Assembly: GCA_019634975.1 (NCBI GenBank)
Contig: JAHCAI010000001.1
Span: forward strand, 434,001 to 498,000
Reading direction: 5' to 3'
Source of the DNA: Burkholderiales bacterium
GTDB lineage: Bacteria > Pseudomonadota > Gammaproteobacteria > Burkholderiales > SG8-41
Length of the DNA: 64,000 bases
Shown: piece after piece, positions 8,477-18,578 of the stretch
How the letters are laid out: every line of letters starts with the position of its first letter
How positions within the stretch are numbered: position 1 is the stretch's first letter
Translations under genes and position numbers: made by a program
The notes under the pieces: generated by a model
The model's database searches: none
What the model was told of the DNA's origin: nothing
What the model saw: only the letters and a program-made list of their open reading frames with translations

Positions 8477-8569
8477 GGTCGTTGAATATACGCACTGGTC
8501 CTTTACGATTCAATGATTTAGGTGAATGGGCGGTGGTGTGTCCCTGTTGCCTGCAGCAGAGGCCGCGAA

Positions 8570-8586
8570 TGCACCGAAAACGTGCA
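8570..8586 (+). promoter_or_regulatory. Putative NtrC binding site 1
   Basis: TGCACCGAAAACGTGCA matches the NtrC consensus TGCACC-N5-GGTGCA with one mismatch. It lies about 92 bp upstream of the -24 element of a sigma54 promoter, a usual enhancer distance. Confidence 0.75.
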
Positions 8587-8599
8587 CAAAAGAACATTG

Positions 8600-8616
8600 C
8601 GCACCATAAAAGAGCA
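8600..8616 (+). promoter_or_regulatory. Putative NtrC binding site 2
   Basis: CGCACCATAAAAGAGCA is a weaker NtrC box. It is exactly 30 bp (three helical turns) downstream of the first site, the arrangement expected for cooperative binding. Confidence 0.55.
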
Positions 8617-8635
8617 TGATTCCGGTCAGTTCGTC

Positions 8636-8666
8636 TCATAAATCCATAAAAAACAATGACTTGGTT
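8636..8666 (-). repeat. AT-rich dispersed motif, copy upstream of amt
   Basis: On the minus strand it reads AAGTCATTGTTTTTTATGG. The first ten bases (AAGTCATTGT) are shared with the copy inside rarA. It lies between the NtrC boxes and the sigma54 promoter. Confidence 0.45.
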
Positions 8667-8668
8667 TC

Positions 8669-8684
8669 AGGAACGGGTATTGCT
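8669..8684 (+). promoter_or_regulatory. Putative sigma54 (-24/-12) promoter of amt
   Basis: AGGAACGGGTATTGCT fits the sigma54 consensus TGGCACG-N4-TTGCW, with GG and GC at the correct 10-bp spacing. The predicted transcription start is near 8695, about 20 nt before the ammonium transporter start codon. Confidence 0.75.
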
Positions 8685-8713
8685 TCCAGGCATCCGATCA
8701 ACTCAAGGGGGAG

Positions 8714-9922
8714 ATGGCAATGGAAGCAGTCAAAATCAGCACCGATACCCTGTTCATCCTGCTCGGCGCGATCATGGTGCTGGCGATGCATTCCGGCTTC
8801 GCATTTCTCGAGGTCGGCACGGTACGGCGCAAGAACCAGGTCAATGCACTGGTCAAGATCCTCAGCGACTTCGCGGTATCGACCATCGTCTATTTCTTCG
8901 TCGGTTACGGCGTCGCCTACGGCGTCTCGTTCATGGTCGGCGCCGAGCAGCTGGCGCAGAAAAGCGGCTTCGAGGTCACCAAGTTCTTTTTCCTGCTGAC
9001 TTTCGCAGCCGCGGTGCCGGCCATCATTTCCGGCGGCATTGCCGAGCGCGCGAAATTCAATCCGCAGCTGGTGGCGACCGCGGTGATCGTCGGCCTGGTC
9101 TATCCCCTGTTCGAGGGCATTGCCTGGAATGACCGCTTCGGCATCCAGCCGTGGATCGAGGCCACCACCGGCGCGAAGTTCCACGACTTCGCAGGGTCGA
9201 TCGTGGTGCATGCGATGGGCGGCTGGCTGGCGCTGGGCGCGGTGATGCTGCTCGGGCCGCGCATCGGCCGCTACCCGAAGGAGGGCGGCGTCGCCGCGCA
9301 ACCGCCGTCGAGCATCCCCTTCCTCGCACTCGGCGCATGGATACTGACCGTGGGCTGGTTCGGCTTCAACGTGATGTCGGCGCAGACCATCGACAAGATC
9401 TCGGGCATCGTCGCCGTCAACTCGCTGATGGCGATGTCGGGCGGCATCGTTGCCGCGCTGGTGATCGGCCGCAACGATCCGGGTTTCGTCCACAACGGTC
9501 CGCTGGCCGGCCTGGTTGCGGTATGCGCGGGTTCCGACGTGATGCATCCTGCAGGGGCGCTGGCGACCGGCGCGGTGGCGGGGGCGCTGTTCGTATGGAT
9601 GTTCACGCTGACGCAGAACAGGCTGAAGATCGACGATGTGCTCGGCGTGTGGCCCCTGCACGGTCTGTGCGGCGTCTGGGGCGGCATTGCCTGCGGCATC
9701 TTCGGTTCGCAGGCCCTGGGCGGCATGGGCGGCGTCAGCCTCAGCGCCCAGCTGATCGGCACCGGCCTCGGCGTGGCGATCGCGCTGCTCGGCGGATTCC
9801 TGGTTTACGGCGTGCTCAAGGCCACTGTGGGCATCCGCCTCGAACGCGAGCAGGAATTCAACGGCTCCGATTTGTCGATCCACAAGATCGGGGCTACGCC
9901 CGACCGCGAAGCGAGCTGGTAA
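8714..9922 (+). CDS. amt: Ammonium transporter (Amt family)
   Basis: A 402-residue (or 400) inner-membrane ammonium channel with about 11 membrane helices. The twin-His pore residues are visible in GSIVVHAMGGWLALG and in WPLHGLCGVWGG; the signature HSGFAFLEVGTVRRKNQ is near the N-terminus. GGGGGAG ends directly at the ATG at 8714, so a second ATG at 8720 has the better ribosome-binding distance and may be the true start. Two NtrC boxes and a sigma54 promoter upstream predict induction under nitrogen limitation. No glnK is adjacent; a separate glnB lies at 23803 and could gate the channel. Confidence 0.94.
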   Translation: MAMEAVKISTDTLFILLGAIMVLAMHSGFAFLEVGTVRRKNQVNALVKILSDFAVSTIVYFFVGYGVAYGVSFMVGAEQLAQKSGFEVTKFFFLLTFAAAVPAIISGGIAERAKFNPQLVATAVIVGLVYPLFEGIAWNDRFGIQPWIEATTGAKFHDFAGSIVVHAMGGWLALGAVMLLGPRIGRYPKEGGVAAQPPSSIPFLALGAWILTVGWFGFNVMSAQTIDKISGIVAVNSLMAMSGGIVAALVIGRNDPGFVHNGPLAGLVAVCAGSDVMHPAGALATGAVAGALFVWMFTLTQNRLKIDDVLGVWPLHGLCGVWGGIACGIFGSQALGGMGGVSLSAQLIGTGLGVAIALLGGFLVYGVLKATVGIRLEREQEFNGSDLSIHKIGATPDREASW

Positions 9923-10070
9923 GAATCGCCGGATACTGCGCGATCGAATCGCGGCGTCGCGTGCTTGCCGAATACCTCGCCTGACCGCGAGTGATGTCCC
10001 GGCATTCGGCTGCGCGGCTCCTTGCGCCTCGACTTGCCGGCTGCGGTTCTTCGGCGATGCCCGGGGCGGA

Positions 10071-10919
10071 TCAGTACGTCGCCGTGCCGCGCATCGCGTA
10101 GCAGCCCGCGGCATTCGCCGTCCACAATTCCACGCTGCTGCCGTCCGCCGCCGGCTGGCCGTTGACGCTGAAGGTTTCCTGGTGGAACACCGGGTGCGTG
10201 GCGCGGTAGTCGAGTTTGCGCACCGGCCGCGGATCATGGCGGCGGCAGAGATCCAGCAGCAGCGTGGTCTGCAGCGGGCCGTGGACGATCAGTCCCGGGT
10301 AGCCTTCCTCGTCGCGGCAGTAGTCGATGTCGTAGTGGATGCGGTGGGCGTTGAAGATCAGCGCCGAGTAGCGGAACAGCACGGCCTCGTTTGCCTGCAG
10401 TTCGCGCCGCCAGGCCGCGGCCTGGGGCGCCGGTTTGCCGGCCGGTGGCGGCGTCCCCTTTTTTGCGGCCTCGCGGTAGACGATGTCGTGTTCCTCGACG
10501 ATGGCGACGGTGTCATTCGCGCTGATCGTATGGCGCACCGTCACGAACACCAGCCGGCCGCTGCTGCCGGACTTGGCGTCCACTGACAGGATTTCGGAGT
10601 CGCGGCGGATCGCATCGCCGATGCGCAGCGGGGAGCGGAACTCGATGCGGCCGCCGGCCCACATGCGCCGCGGCAGGGTCACCGGCGGCAGGAAGCCGCC
10701 CCGTTTGGGATGGCCGTCATGGCCGAGTTCGGCATTGGGCGCGGTTTCGAGGAAATACAGCCAGTGCGCGCTGTGGGGAATCACGTCGCCGGTTTTCGGC
10801 GGCGGGTCCCGGCGGTCCAGCGTTGCCGCGAGCGCGGCCACCGGAAAAGCGGTGACCGTGTCCCGGTGGCTTTCCTTGTTGCCGATCCAGCGCCGCAGCT
10901 GCTGCAGATCGTTTTCCAT
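10071..10919 (-). CDS. FAS1-like/MaoC-type dehydratase (mesaconyl-C4-CoA hydratase-like)
   Basis: A 282-residue protein resembling the family of FAS1-like dehydratases and 3-methylfumaryl-CoA (mesaconyl-C4-CoA) hydratases. Visible family features are PHSAHWLYFLE, RRMWAGGRIEFRSPLRIGD and the C-terminal hot-dog segment YSALIFNAHRIHYDIDYCRD, followed by GLIVHGPLQTTLLLDL. It should add water to or remove water from an enoyl-CoA in the cytosol. It is the last gene of a minus-strand operon, 19 nt after the PrpD-type gene. The real substrate is not deducible. Confidence 0.82.
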   Translation of the reverse strand: MENDLQQLRRWIGNKESHRDTVTAFPVAALAATLDRRDPPPKTGDVIPHSAHWLYFLETAPNAELGHDGHPKRGGFLPPVTLPRRMWAGGRIEFRSPLRIGDAIRRDSEILSVDAKSGSSGRLVFVTVRHTISANDTVAIVEEHDIVYREAAKKGTPPPAGKPAPQAAAWRRELQANEAVLFRYSALIFNAHRIHYDIDYCRDEEGYPGLIVHGPLQTTLLLDLCRRHDPRPVRKLDYRATHPVFHQETFSVNGQPAADGSSVELWTANAAGCYAMRGTATY

Positions 10920-10951
10920 AACCTATTGATTTTAAATATTAATTTTTTAAT
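10920..10951 (-). repeat. AT-rich patch between prpD-like and dehydratase genes
   Basis: On the minus strand it reads TTAAAAAATTAATATTTAAA then ATCAATAGGTT directly before the dehydratase ATG. It also supplies the last codons of the upstream gene. It is a weaker relative of the AT-rich start-codon motif. Confidence 0.35.
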
Positions 10952-12372
10952 GCCAGGGTGCGCGCAAGATCGCGGGCACGGCGCCGGTCCATGTCCAGCA
11001 CGGCATCGCGGATGCGTTCGGCCTGCGGCCTTGAAATCACCAGCGTCGCATTGTCGAAGAACTTGTCGGCGATCTCGTCGGCCGTCAGCGCGCGTTCGCC
11101 GGCGCCGCGGTTGATTTTTTCCATGTGCACGAACTCGCGGCCGTCCTTCAGCGTCACCACCACGCCGCCGGAGAAGTACTTGGGAAAGGCGGAGTCGGGA
11201 TCGGCTTCGTGGTGCACTTTCTGCGCCAGGGCGAGGATCTGTGGATCGTTGAGGGCTTCGGTTTCCAGTTCGGCGAAGCCGAAGCGGCCGCGCACGAGGC
11301 AGGCTGCGACCACGAACTGCACGCTGAACTTGGCCATGTAGTCCGATACCGGACGGCGGCGCATCTCCGCCGGTTCAGCGACCGAATGGAAGGTTCCGGG
11401 ATGCAGCAATGCGCGCACCTTGACGATGTCCCCGATTCTGACCTGGTGCCTGCGCTGGATCGCCAGCGCCGAATCGGCGCAGGCATGCAGGAAGTGGCAG
11501 ATCGGAAACGGCTTGATCGCGACTTCCTCGAGCAGCCACTCCTCGCCGAGGCGCCGCGTCATCGCGGCCATGTCGACTTCGTTGAAGCGGGTGCCGGTAT
11601 GCGAGCGGAAAATGCCGTCAACGCCTTCGTAGACTTTTCGGGTGCCGACAAAGCCGCCGCTTGCCAGCGCCGCCGCGGTAATTCCGCCGACGCCGGCCCA
11701 GGCCGGATGCAGGCGCTTGTTCCAGGCACCGTCGGCGCGGTGCTCGGCAATCGCCGAGGCCGTGCTGCCGGCGAAGCCCTGGGCGTACTGCAGCCGCTGC
11801 GCGCCGAGATTGAACAGCTTGCCGGCGGCGACGGCGCAGCCGAAGTGCCCTGCGATGCCGGTGGTATGGAAGCCTTGGGGGAGCATCGCGCCCCGTGCGG
11901 CGACGCCAAGCCGGGTCGCGATTTCGACGCCGAGGATGTAGGCGAGCAGCAGGTCGGCGCCCGCGGCATCGCGATGCTCGGCGAGGCCCAGCGCGCAGGG
12001 GAAGGCGCTGGCGGTAGGATGCACGATGGCGCTGGGATGCGTGTCATCGTAATCGAGGCCGTGGGCGAGTATGCCGTTCATCAGCACCGCGTCGCGCATC
12101 GGCAGACTGATGTTCATGCCGATCACGCTGTTGCCGCCGGACTCGCCGAGATTGGCGATGCCCGCCAGCGCATGCTGGGCGAAATCGAAGCGGGTTGCCG
12201 CGAGCGCGGTGCCGCAGACGTCGAGCACATGCAGCTTGGCATTTTCGCGGACGCGCTGCGCCACGTCATCGAGGCTCAGGTCGGCCGCGAAGGCGGCTAT
12301 CTGCTGCGAGATCGACGGTGTTGCGGCCGGCGCCGGCTCCGCTGCGCCGACAGCTGCATTCGGTTCAGACAT
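10939..12372 (-). CDS. MmgE/PrpD family protein
   Basis: A 477-residue member of the MmgE/PrpD family, which includes 2-methylcitrate dehydratase, cis-aconitate decarboxylase and related lyases. Typical segments are GTALAATRFDFAQHALAGI, the MNGILAHGLDYDDTHP block with the conserved Asp/His residues, HPTASAFPCALGLAEH and the KPFPICHFLHACAD region. I chose ATG 12372 because AGGAGG lies nine bases before it. The ATG at 12378 is only three bases from the same site. With the neighbouring acyl-CoA dehydrogenase and CoA hydratase it probably acts in a dicarboxylate or branched acid pathway. Substrate unknown. Confidence 0.87.
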   Translation of the reverse strand: MSEPNAAVGAAEPAPAATPSISQQIAAFAADLSLDDVAQRVRENAKLHVLDVCGTALAATRFDFAQHALAGIANLGESGGNSVIGMNISLPMRDAVLMNGILAHGLDYDDTHPSAIVHPTASAFPCALGLAEHRDAAGADLLLAYILGVEIATRLGVAARGAMLPQGFHTTGIAGHFGCAVAAGKLFNLGAQRLQYAQGFAGSTASAIAEHRADGAWNKRLHPAWAGVGGITAAALASGGFVGTRKVYEGVDGIFRSHTGTRFNEVDMAAMTRRLGEEWLLEEVAIKPFPICHFLHACADSALAIQRRHQVRIGDIVKVRALLHPGTFHSVAEPAEMRRRPVSDYMAKFSVQFVVAACLVRGRFGFAELETEALNDPQILALAQKVHHEADPDSAFPKYFSGGVVVTLKDGREFVHMEKINRGAGERALTADEIADKFFDNATLVISRPQAERIRDAVLDMDRRRARDLARTLALKN

Positions 12373-12444
12373 GTTCATGCTCCTCCTGGTGGCTTGCTGC
12401 GAAGTGCACTTTAACAGCCTGCCGGACCCGCGGCAGGCGCGCGG

Positions 12445-13326
12445 TCATCTTTTCGCCAGCACCGCCAGCGACTCTGCGCTGCCGATCATGCGCCTTGCGC
12501 TGTGGCCGACGTCCGGCACCTCGACCAGCTGCCAGTTGAAGGCCCAGCCTCTTTGCTGCGCGAGCCGGCGCGCGGCCTGGAAGGCATTGCGGCCGCGTTC
12601 CAGGCGCGTGGCGCCCTGGCGTTCGGCCTCTTCGCGCAGGTTGAGGTTGTCGTCGCGGCGGATGTCGGCGGTGCCGAGCAGCACGGTCACCGGCTGCGCC
12701 AGGTAGCGGCGCAGCGCCTCGTCATCAGCCATGGTCGCCGGCAGTCCGCCGAATCCGTAGGGGAAGCGGGTCTCGCGCGAGGGCCACAGCCAGGTCGAGG
12801 GGTTGGCGATGATGATGTGGCGCGCCTGGTGCGGCACGAATGCGGCGAAGCGCGACAGCGCCTGCCCGCCGGCCGAGTGCCCGATCAGCGAATAGGGCAG
12901 ATCGGGCCGGCTTTCCGCGCGGCGCGCTGCATCGATGAGTGCGAGGAACAGCCGGCCGGTCCACTGTGCCGGGGGCTCGATCACAAACTCGCCTTCGGCG
13001 CGCTGGTTGCGGACCATGCCGCCGGTCTGGTAGCGCCAGGTGCGGAAGCGTTCGCGGTCGAACAGCGGCGCCAGGACCAGCCAGCCCTGGGCGTCAGCCG
13101 CCGGGATGGCGTAGTCGCGGTAACCCGGGGCGTTGGTGCCGAGGCCGTGCAGCACCAGCAGGATCGGGCCGCCGGCATAGCCGGCCGGCTTGTAGGCGTG
13201 AACCTCGATGTCCTCGCCGGCGATGCTGATCGTGCGGACACTGCGTCCTTCCGGGAAGGGCTCCGCGCGCAGCGCGGCGCAGCCGCACAGGGCGAGGACC
13301 AGAAGCAGGCGCAGGAACCGCGGCAC
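12445..13326 (-). CDS. Secreted or lipid-anchored alpha/beta hydrolase
   Basis: A 293-residue alpha/beta hydrolase starting with GTG. The N-terminus (MPRFLRLLLVLALCGCAALRAEP) is a signal sequence; LCGC may be a lipobox, with an alternative cut after LRA. The nucleophile elbow is GHSAGGQ, an oxyanion region is LVLHGLGTN and a likely catalytic His is in VPDVGHSARRM. This resembles poly(3-hydroxybutyrate) depolymerase-like or feruloyl esterase-like enzymes, but the substrate is unknown. It starts 3 nt after the TauD stop, so it is translated from the same operon, which is odd for a periplasmic enzyme among CoA-metabolism genes. Confidence 0.8.
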   Translation of the reverse strand: MPRFLRLLLVLALCGCAALRAEPFPEGRSVRTISIAGEDIEVHAYKPAGYAGGPILLVLHGLGTNAPGYRDYAIPAADAQGWLVLAPLFDRERFRTWRYQTGGMVRNQRAEGEFVIEPPAQWTGRLFLALIDAARRAESRPDLPYSLIGHSAGGQALSRFAAFVPHQARHIIIANPSTWLWPSRETRFPYGFGGLPATMADDEALRRYLAQPVTVLLGTADIRRDDNLNLREEAERQGATRLERGRNAFQAARRLAQQRGWAFNWQLVEVPDVGHSARRMIGSAESLAVLAKR

Positions 13327-13329
13327 GGG

Positions 13330-14193
13330 TCAGAAGGGGGCGGTGCCGCTCAGCGTCGTGCGTTCCATGCGCCGCCGCTGCGGCAGCGCATAGTCGAAAA
13401 CCGCGCGGTGCTGGGTCGAGCAGTTGTCCCAGATCAGGAAGTCGCCGGCGCGCCACTGGTGGCGGTAGACGAATTCCGGACGCGAGGCGTGTTCGAACAG
13501 GGCGTCGAGCAGTTCCGCGGACTCCGCCTCCGGCAGGCCGGCGATGCGGGCGGTATAGCCTTCGTTGACGAAGAGGCAGGGTTTCCGGGTGTACGGGTGG
13601 GTGCGCATGATCGGGTGCTCGACGTCCGGCGTGCGTGCTTTCTGCGCTTCGGTGAGCGGCGGCCGCGGACCGCTGTTGCGCTCGCGGTAATAACCCTTGG
13701 CATAGGAGGTCACCGCGCGTCGTCCCTCGACCCGGCGCCGGATGTCCTCCGGCAATGCTTTCCAGGCGGCGGTCATGCTGGCGAACAGCGTATCGCCCAG
13801 GGGGCGGCCGCCGGCGTCATGCGGCACTTCGAGGGCGTAGAACAGCGAGCCGCGGCTGGGCACCGCCATGTAGGCGAGGTCGGAATGCCAGAACAGCCCG
13901 GCGTCCTGGGTGCCGATCGGCTTGCCGTTCTCGATGATGTTGGAAACGACGAAGATTTCCGGATAGCCGGGCTTGCAGCAGTCCTTGCGCAGGTGCAGCT
14001 CGAGTTCGCCGAAGCGGCGGCTGAAGGCGATGTGCTGCTCCGGGGTCAGCTGCTGGCCGCGGAAAAAGATCACCTCGTGTTCGTGCAGCGCGTCCTCGAT
14101 CGCGCGGAAGGTCGCGTCGTCGACCGGCTGCGCGAGATCGATGCCGCGTATTTCGGCGCCCAGTGCGGCGCCGGTGGGCCGGATGTCCAGCAT
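13330..14193 (-). CDS. TauD/TfdA family Fe(II)/2-oxoglutarate dioxygenase
   Basis: A 287-residue dioxygenase. The facial triad is visible as HSDLAYM (HxD) and the distal His in NCSTQHRAVFDY, followed by an Arg-rich tail (RRRMERTTLSGTAPF) that carries the 2-oxoglutarate-binding Arg. The start at 14193 is preceded by AGGAGG at good distance; a longer frame to 14235 lacks this. Family members hydroxylate taurine, 2,4-D, alkyl sulfates or other small acids. The position between an acyl-CoA dehydrogenase gene and a hydrolase gene suggests a role in breaking down an organic acid. The exact substrate cannot be read from sequence. Confidence 0.88.
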   Translation of the reverse strand: MLDIRPTGAALGAEIRGIDLAQPVDDATFRAIEDALHEHEVIFFRGQQLTPEQHIAFSRRFGELELHLRKDCCKPGYPEIFVVSNIIENGKPIGTQDAGLFWHSDLAYMAVPSRGSLFYALEVPHDAGGRPLGDTLFASMTAAWKALPEDIRRRVEGRRAVTSYAKGYYRERNSGPRPPLTEAQKARTPDVEHPIMRTHPYTRKPCLFVNEGYTARIAGLPEAESAELLDALFEHASRPEFVYRHQWRAGDFLIWDNCSTQHRAVFDYALPQRRRMERTTLSGTAPF

Positions 14194-14240
14194 CGTCTTT
14201 CCTCCTTGCGCTGTCGCGCCCTGCGGTTGCTGCATGTTCC

Positions 14241-15434
<1,194 letters not shown>

Positions 15435-15487
15435 CGGGGTCTCCGGCTACAATACAGTCTCGTTTTCCTCTGCGATTCTAGATCATT

Positions 15488-16693
15488 TTGGCCAACGAAG
15501 ACCTCGCGCGCCTGCGCATCGACCGGAATGCGCCGCAAGGGGCGCCGCGCAGGCGCCGCTACGGCTGGTGGGCGCTGCTTGCGGTGCTTGCGGCAGCGGC
15601 CGCGTTCTGGACTTTCGGCCGCCATGCCGCGGTTGCCGTCGAGGTCACGACGGTGTCGATGGCCTACCCCTCGCAGGCGTACACGCTGCTCAATGCCACA
15701 GGCTATGTCGTCGCCCAGCGCAAGGCGGCGGTGGCGTCCAAGGCGACCGGCCGGCTGGAATGGCTCAATGTGCGCGAGGGCAGCCAGGTCAGGGCGGGCG
15801 AGGTGCTGGCCCGTCTGGAGAGCGGCGATGTCACCGCGCAGATGAAGCAGGCCGCGGCGGGGGTCGGGGTTGCCCGCGCCAACCTCGAGCAGGGGGAGGC
15901 GGAACTGAAGGACGCGGCCCGCGCGCTGGAGCGTTCGCGCGAGCTGCTGGCGAAGAAATTCGTGTCCGCGGCCGCGCACGATGCCGTGCTTGCTCGCCAC
16001 GAGAAGGCGCGCGCGGCGATCAGCGGCTTTCGCGCGGCGATCGCCGCCGCCGAGGCGAACCTGCGCGCGGCGCAGGTGGCCGTCGAGCAGACGCTGATCC
16101 GCGCGCCCTTTGACGGCGTGGTGCTGACCAAGAATGCCAATGTCGGCGACGTGATCACGCCTTTTTCGTCCGCGCTGGGCTCGCAGGCGGCGGTGGTGAC
16201 CATGGCCGACATGTCGACCCTCGAGGTCGAGGCCGACGTCTCCGAGGCCAACCTCGCGCGCGTCAGCGTCGGCCAGCACTGTGAAATCCGGCTCGACGCG
16301 CTTCCCGGAGAGCGCTTCCGCGGCGTGGTCCATCGCACGGTGCCCACGGTCGACCGCGCCAAGGCGACGGTCATGGTGAAAGTGCGCTTTGTCGATGCGG
16401 ATCCGCGCATCCTGCCGGAAATGAGCGCGAAGGTGGCCTTTCTCGAACGCGAGGTCGCGCCGTCCGAACGCGCGCCGCGCACGGCGGTGCAGCCGGCAGC
16501 CGTGGTCGAGCGCGGCGGCGGGAGCGTGCTGTTCATGGTGCGCGACGGCCGCGCCGTGCAGGTCGCGGTGAAAAAGGGCGCGATGATCGGCGAGCTGCTC
16601 GAGGTCGACGGCGTCAATGCCGGCGATCCGGTGGTATTGCGCCCGCCGGAGCGGCTGCGCGACGGCATGGCGGTCGCGGTGACGGCAAAATAG
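15488..16693 (+). CDS. Efflux periplasmic adaptor subunit (MacA/HlyD family)
   Basis: A 401-residue membrane fusion protein. A positively charged N-terminus precedes one membrane anchor (ALLAVLAAAAAFWTF). Lipoyl halves are visible around GRLEWLNVREGSQVRAGEVLARLES and LIRAPFDGVVLTKNANVGD, separated by an alpha-helical hairpin. Beta-barrel and proximal domains follow. The only early start is TTG at 15488; no strong Shine-Dalgarno sequence is seen. The gene is followed by an ATPase and two FtsX-type permeases, so it should link an inner-membrane ABC pump to an outer-membrane channel or lipid acceptor. The cargo is unknown. Confidence 0.87.
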   Translation: MANEDLARLRIDRNAPQGAPRRRRYGWWALLAVLAAAAAFWTFGRHAAVAVEVTTVSMAYPSQAYTLLNATGYVVAQRKAAVASKATGRLEWLNVREGSQVRAGEVLARLESGDVTAQMKQAAAGVGVARANLEQGEAELKDAARALERSRELLAKKFVSAAAHDAVLARHEKARAAISGFRAAIAAAEANLRAAQVAVEQTLIRAPFDGVVLTKNANVGDVITPFSSALGSQAAVVTMADMSTLEVEADVSEANLARVSVGQHCEIRLDALPGERFRGVVHRTVPTVDRAKATVMVKVRFVDADPRILPEMSAKVAFLEREVAPSERAPRTAVQPAAVVERGGGSVLFMVRDGRAVQVAVKKGAMIGELLEVDGVNAGDPVVLRPPERLRDGMAVAVTAK

Positions 16694-16705
16694 CGCTGCC
16701 CGGCC

Positions 16706-17389
16706 ATGCCGCAAGCCGAACCGGCGGTGGCGATCCGCCATCTCGTGAAGTCGTACCGACGCGGCAACCAGGTGGTGCCGGTGCTGTCCGACATCACGCT
16801 CGACATTGCCGGGGGCGAATTCGTCGCGCTGATGGGGCCCTCGGGCTCGGGCAAGAGCACGCTGCTCAACCTGATCGCCGGCATCGACTGCCCCGACAGC
16901 GGCGAGCTGCGGGTCTGCGGCACCGACATCATGACGCTCGACGAGGCCGGGCTCGCCGACTGGCGGGCGCGCAACGTCGGCTTCATTTTCCAGTTCTACA
17001 ACCTGATGCCGGTGCTGACCGCCTTCGAGAACGTCGAGCTGCCGCTGCTGCTGACGGCTCTGCCGGCGCGCGAGCGCCGCGAGCGGGTCGGCGTTGCGCT
17101 GGCCATGGTCGGGCTGGCCGACCGCATGGAGCATTACCCCTCGGAGCTCTCGGGCGGACAGCAGCAGCGGGTGGCGATCGCGCGCGCGATCATCACCGAT
17201 CCCTCGATCCTCGTCGCCGACGAGCCGACCGGCGACCTCGACCGGGCGTCGGCCGAGGACATCCTCGGGCTGATGGAGCGCATGAACCGCGATCTGGGCA
17301 AGACCATCATCATGGTGACGCATGATCCGCATGCGGCGCAGCGTGCCCGCCTGCTGAAGCACCTGGACAAGGGCGTGCTGATCGATTGA
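16706..17389 (+). CDS. ABC transporter ATP-binding protein (MacB/LolD type)
   Basis: A 227-residue ATPase of the MacB/LolD/FtsE branch. Walker A is GPSGSGKST, the signature is [15 protein letters not shown], Walker B is [12 protein letters not shown] and the H-loop His is in VTHDPHAAQ. It starts 12 nt after the adaptor gene. It energises the two FtsX-like permeases encoded downstream from the cytosolic face. Length is normal for the stand-alone ATPase. Confidence 0.92.
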   Translation: MPQAEPAVAIRHLVKSYRRGNQVVPVLSDITLDIAGGEFVALMGPSGSGKSTLLNLIAGIDCPDSGELRVCGTDIMTLDEAGLADWRARNVGFIFQFYNLMPVLTAFENVELPLLLTALPARERRERVGVALAMVGLADRMEHYPSELSGGQQQRVAIARAIITDPSILVADEPTGDLDRASAEDILGLMERMNRDLGKTIIMVTHDPHAAQRARLLKHLDKGVLID

Positions 17390-17426
17390 TTTTCAAGTAT
17401 TTGTTTTTATTGATATTTTTGTCATG
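17389..17426 (+). repeat. AT-rich dispersed motif before the first permease
   Basis: The intergenic gap holds TTTTCAAGTATTTGTTTTTA then TTGATATTTTTGTC and the permease ATG. It shares AAGTATTTG with the copies at 231, 37416 and 51876. Here it interrupts an operon between ATPase and permease, so it is not simply an operon promoter. Confidence 0.5.
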
Positions 17427-18578
17427 CACCTGCTGAAGCTGATTCTCCGCAACGCGCTGCGCCACCGGCTGCGCACGCTGCTGACGGTGCTCGGCCTGCT
17501 GGTGGCAATCCTGTCCTTCGGCCTGCTGCAGACGGTGGTGGATGCCTGGTATTCGGGCGCGAACAACGCGGCGCCCGATCGCCTGGTGACGCGCAGCGCG
17601 GTGTCGCTGATGGTGCCGCTGCCGGTGCATTACCGCGACAAGATCCGCGCGCTCGACGGCGTGCGCGGGGTGGCCAAGGCGAACTGGTTCGCCGGTGTTT
17701 ACCAGGAGCCGAAGAATTTCTTTCCCCAGTTCGCGATCGATGCCGTGCCGTACCTGGCGATGTATCCGGAGTACCGGATCGCGGAAAACCAGATGCGCGA
17801 TTTCCTGCGCGACCGCAAGGGCGCGGTGGTGGGCCGCAAGCTGGCGGACACCTATGGGTTCAGGATCGGCGACACGGTGCCGCTGAAAGGCACGGTCTTT
17901 TCCGGCAACTGGGACTTTGTCGTGCGCGCGATCTACGAGGGCGCGACACCGCGCACCGACACCTCGCAGTTCTTCTTCCACTGGGACTATCTCAACGAGA
18001 GCGTGCGCGCGCGCGCGCCGCAGCGCGCCGACCAGGTCGGCGTGTTCGTGGTGCAGGTGGCCGACATCTCGCGTGCGGCCGAGGTGAGCCGCGCCATCGA
18101 TGCGCAGTTCGCGAACTCGGCGGTGGAGACGCTGACCGAGACCGAGCAGGCCTTCCAGATCGGCTTCGTCAAGCAGACCGAGGCCATCGTCATCGCCATC
18201 CGCATCGTGTCCTTCGTCGTGATTTTCATCATCCTCGCGGTGATGGCGAACACGATGGCGATGACCGCGCGCGAGCGCATGGCGGAGTATGCGACGCTGA
18301 AGGCACTGGGCTTCGGCCCCGGTTTTCTCGGCGGCCTGATCTACGGCGAGTCGCTGGCGATTGCGGCGGCCGGCGCGCTGCTGGGCATTGCGCTGACCTT
18401 TCCGGTCGCCGACTGGTTCGCGGGCCGGATGGGCACGCTGTTTCCGGTATTCGAGGTCAGCGGCTCGACGGTGCAGCTGCAGATCGCCTGCGCCGCCGTG
18501 GTCGGCATCGCCGCCGCGGTGTTGCCGGCATCGCGTGCGGCGCGGGTGCGCATCGTCGAGGGGCTGCGGGCCGCATGA
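17424..18578 (+). CDS. ABC transporter permease, FtsX-like (first copy)
   Basis: A 384-residue inner-membrane protein with an N-terminal helix (LRTLLTVLGLLVAILSFGLLQ), a periplasmic MacB-PCD-like domain and three C-terminal helices typical for FtsX/MacB permeases (IVSFVVIFIILAVMANTMAM; TARERMAEYATLKALGFG). It has the conserved ERxxE-YATLKALG coupling segment. It overlaps the next permease gene by 4 nt (ATGA). Together with the ATPase and adaptor it forms a four-gene type VII ABC efflux or lipoprotein-handling system. Confidence 0.9.
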   Translation: MHLLKLILRNALRHRLRTLLTVLGLLVAILSFGLLQTVVDAWYSGANNAAPDRLVTRSAVSLMVPLPVHYRDKIRALDGVRGVAKANWFAGVYQEPKNFFPQFAIDAVPYLAMYPEYRIAENQMRDFLRDRKGAVVGRKLADTYGFRIGDTVPLKGTVFSGNWDFVVRAIYEGATPRTDTSQFFFHWDYLNESVRARAPQRADQVGVFVVQVADISRAAEVSRAIDAQFANSAVETLTETEQAFQIGFVKQTEAIVIAIRIVSFVVIFIILAVMANTMAMTARERMAEYATLKALGFGPGFLGGLIYGESLAIAAAGALLGIALTFPVADWFAGRMGTLFPVFEVSGSTVQLQIACAAVVGIAAAVLPASRAARVRIVEGLRAA

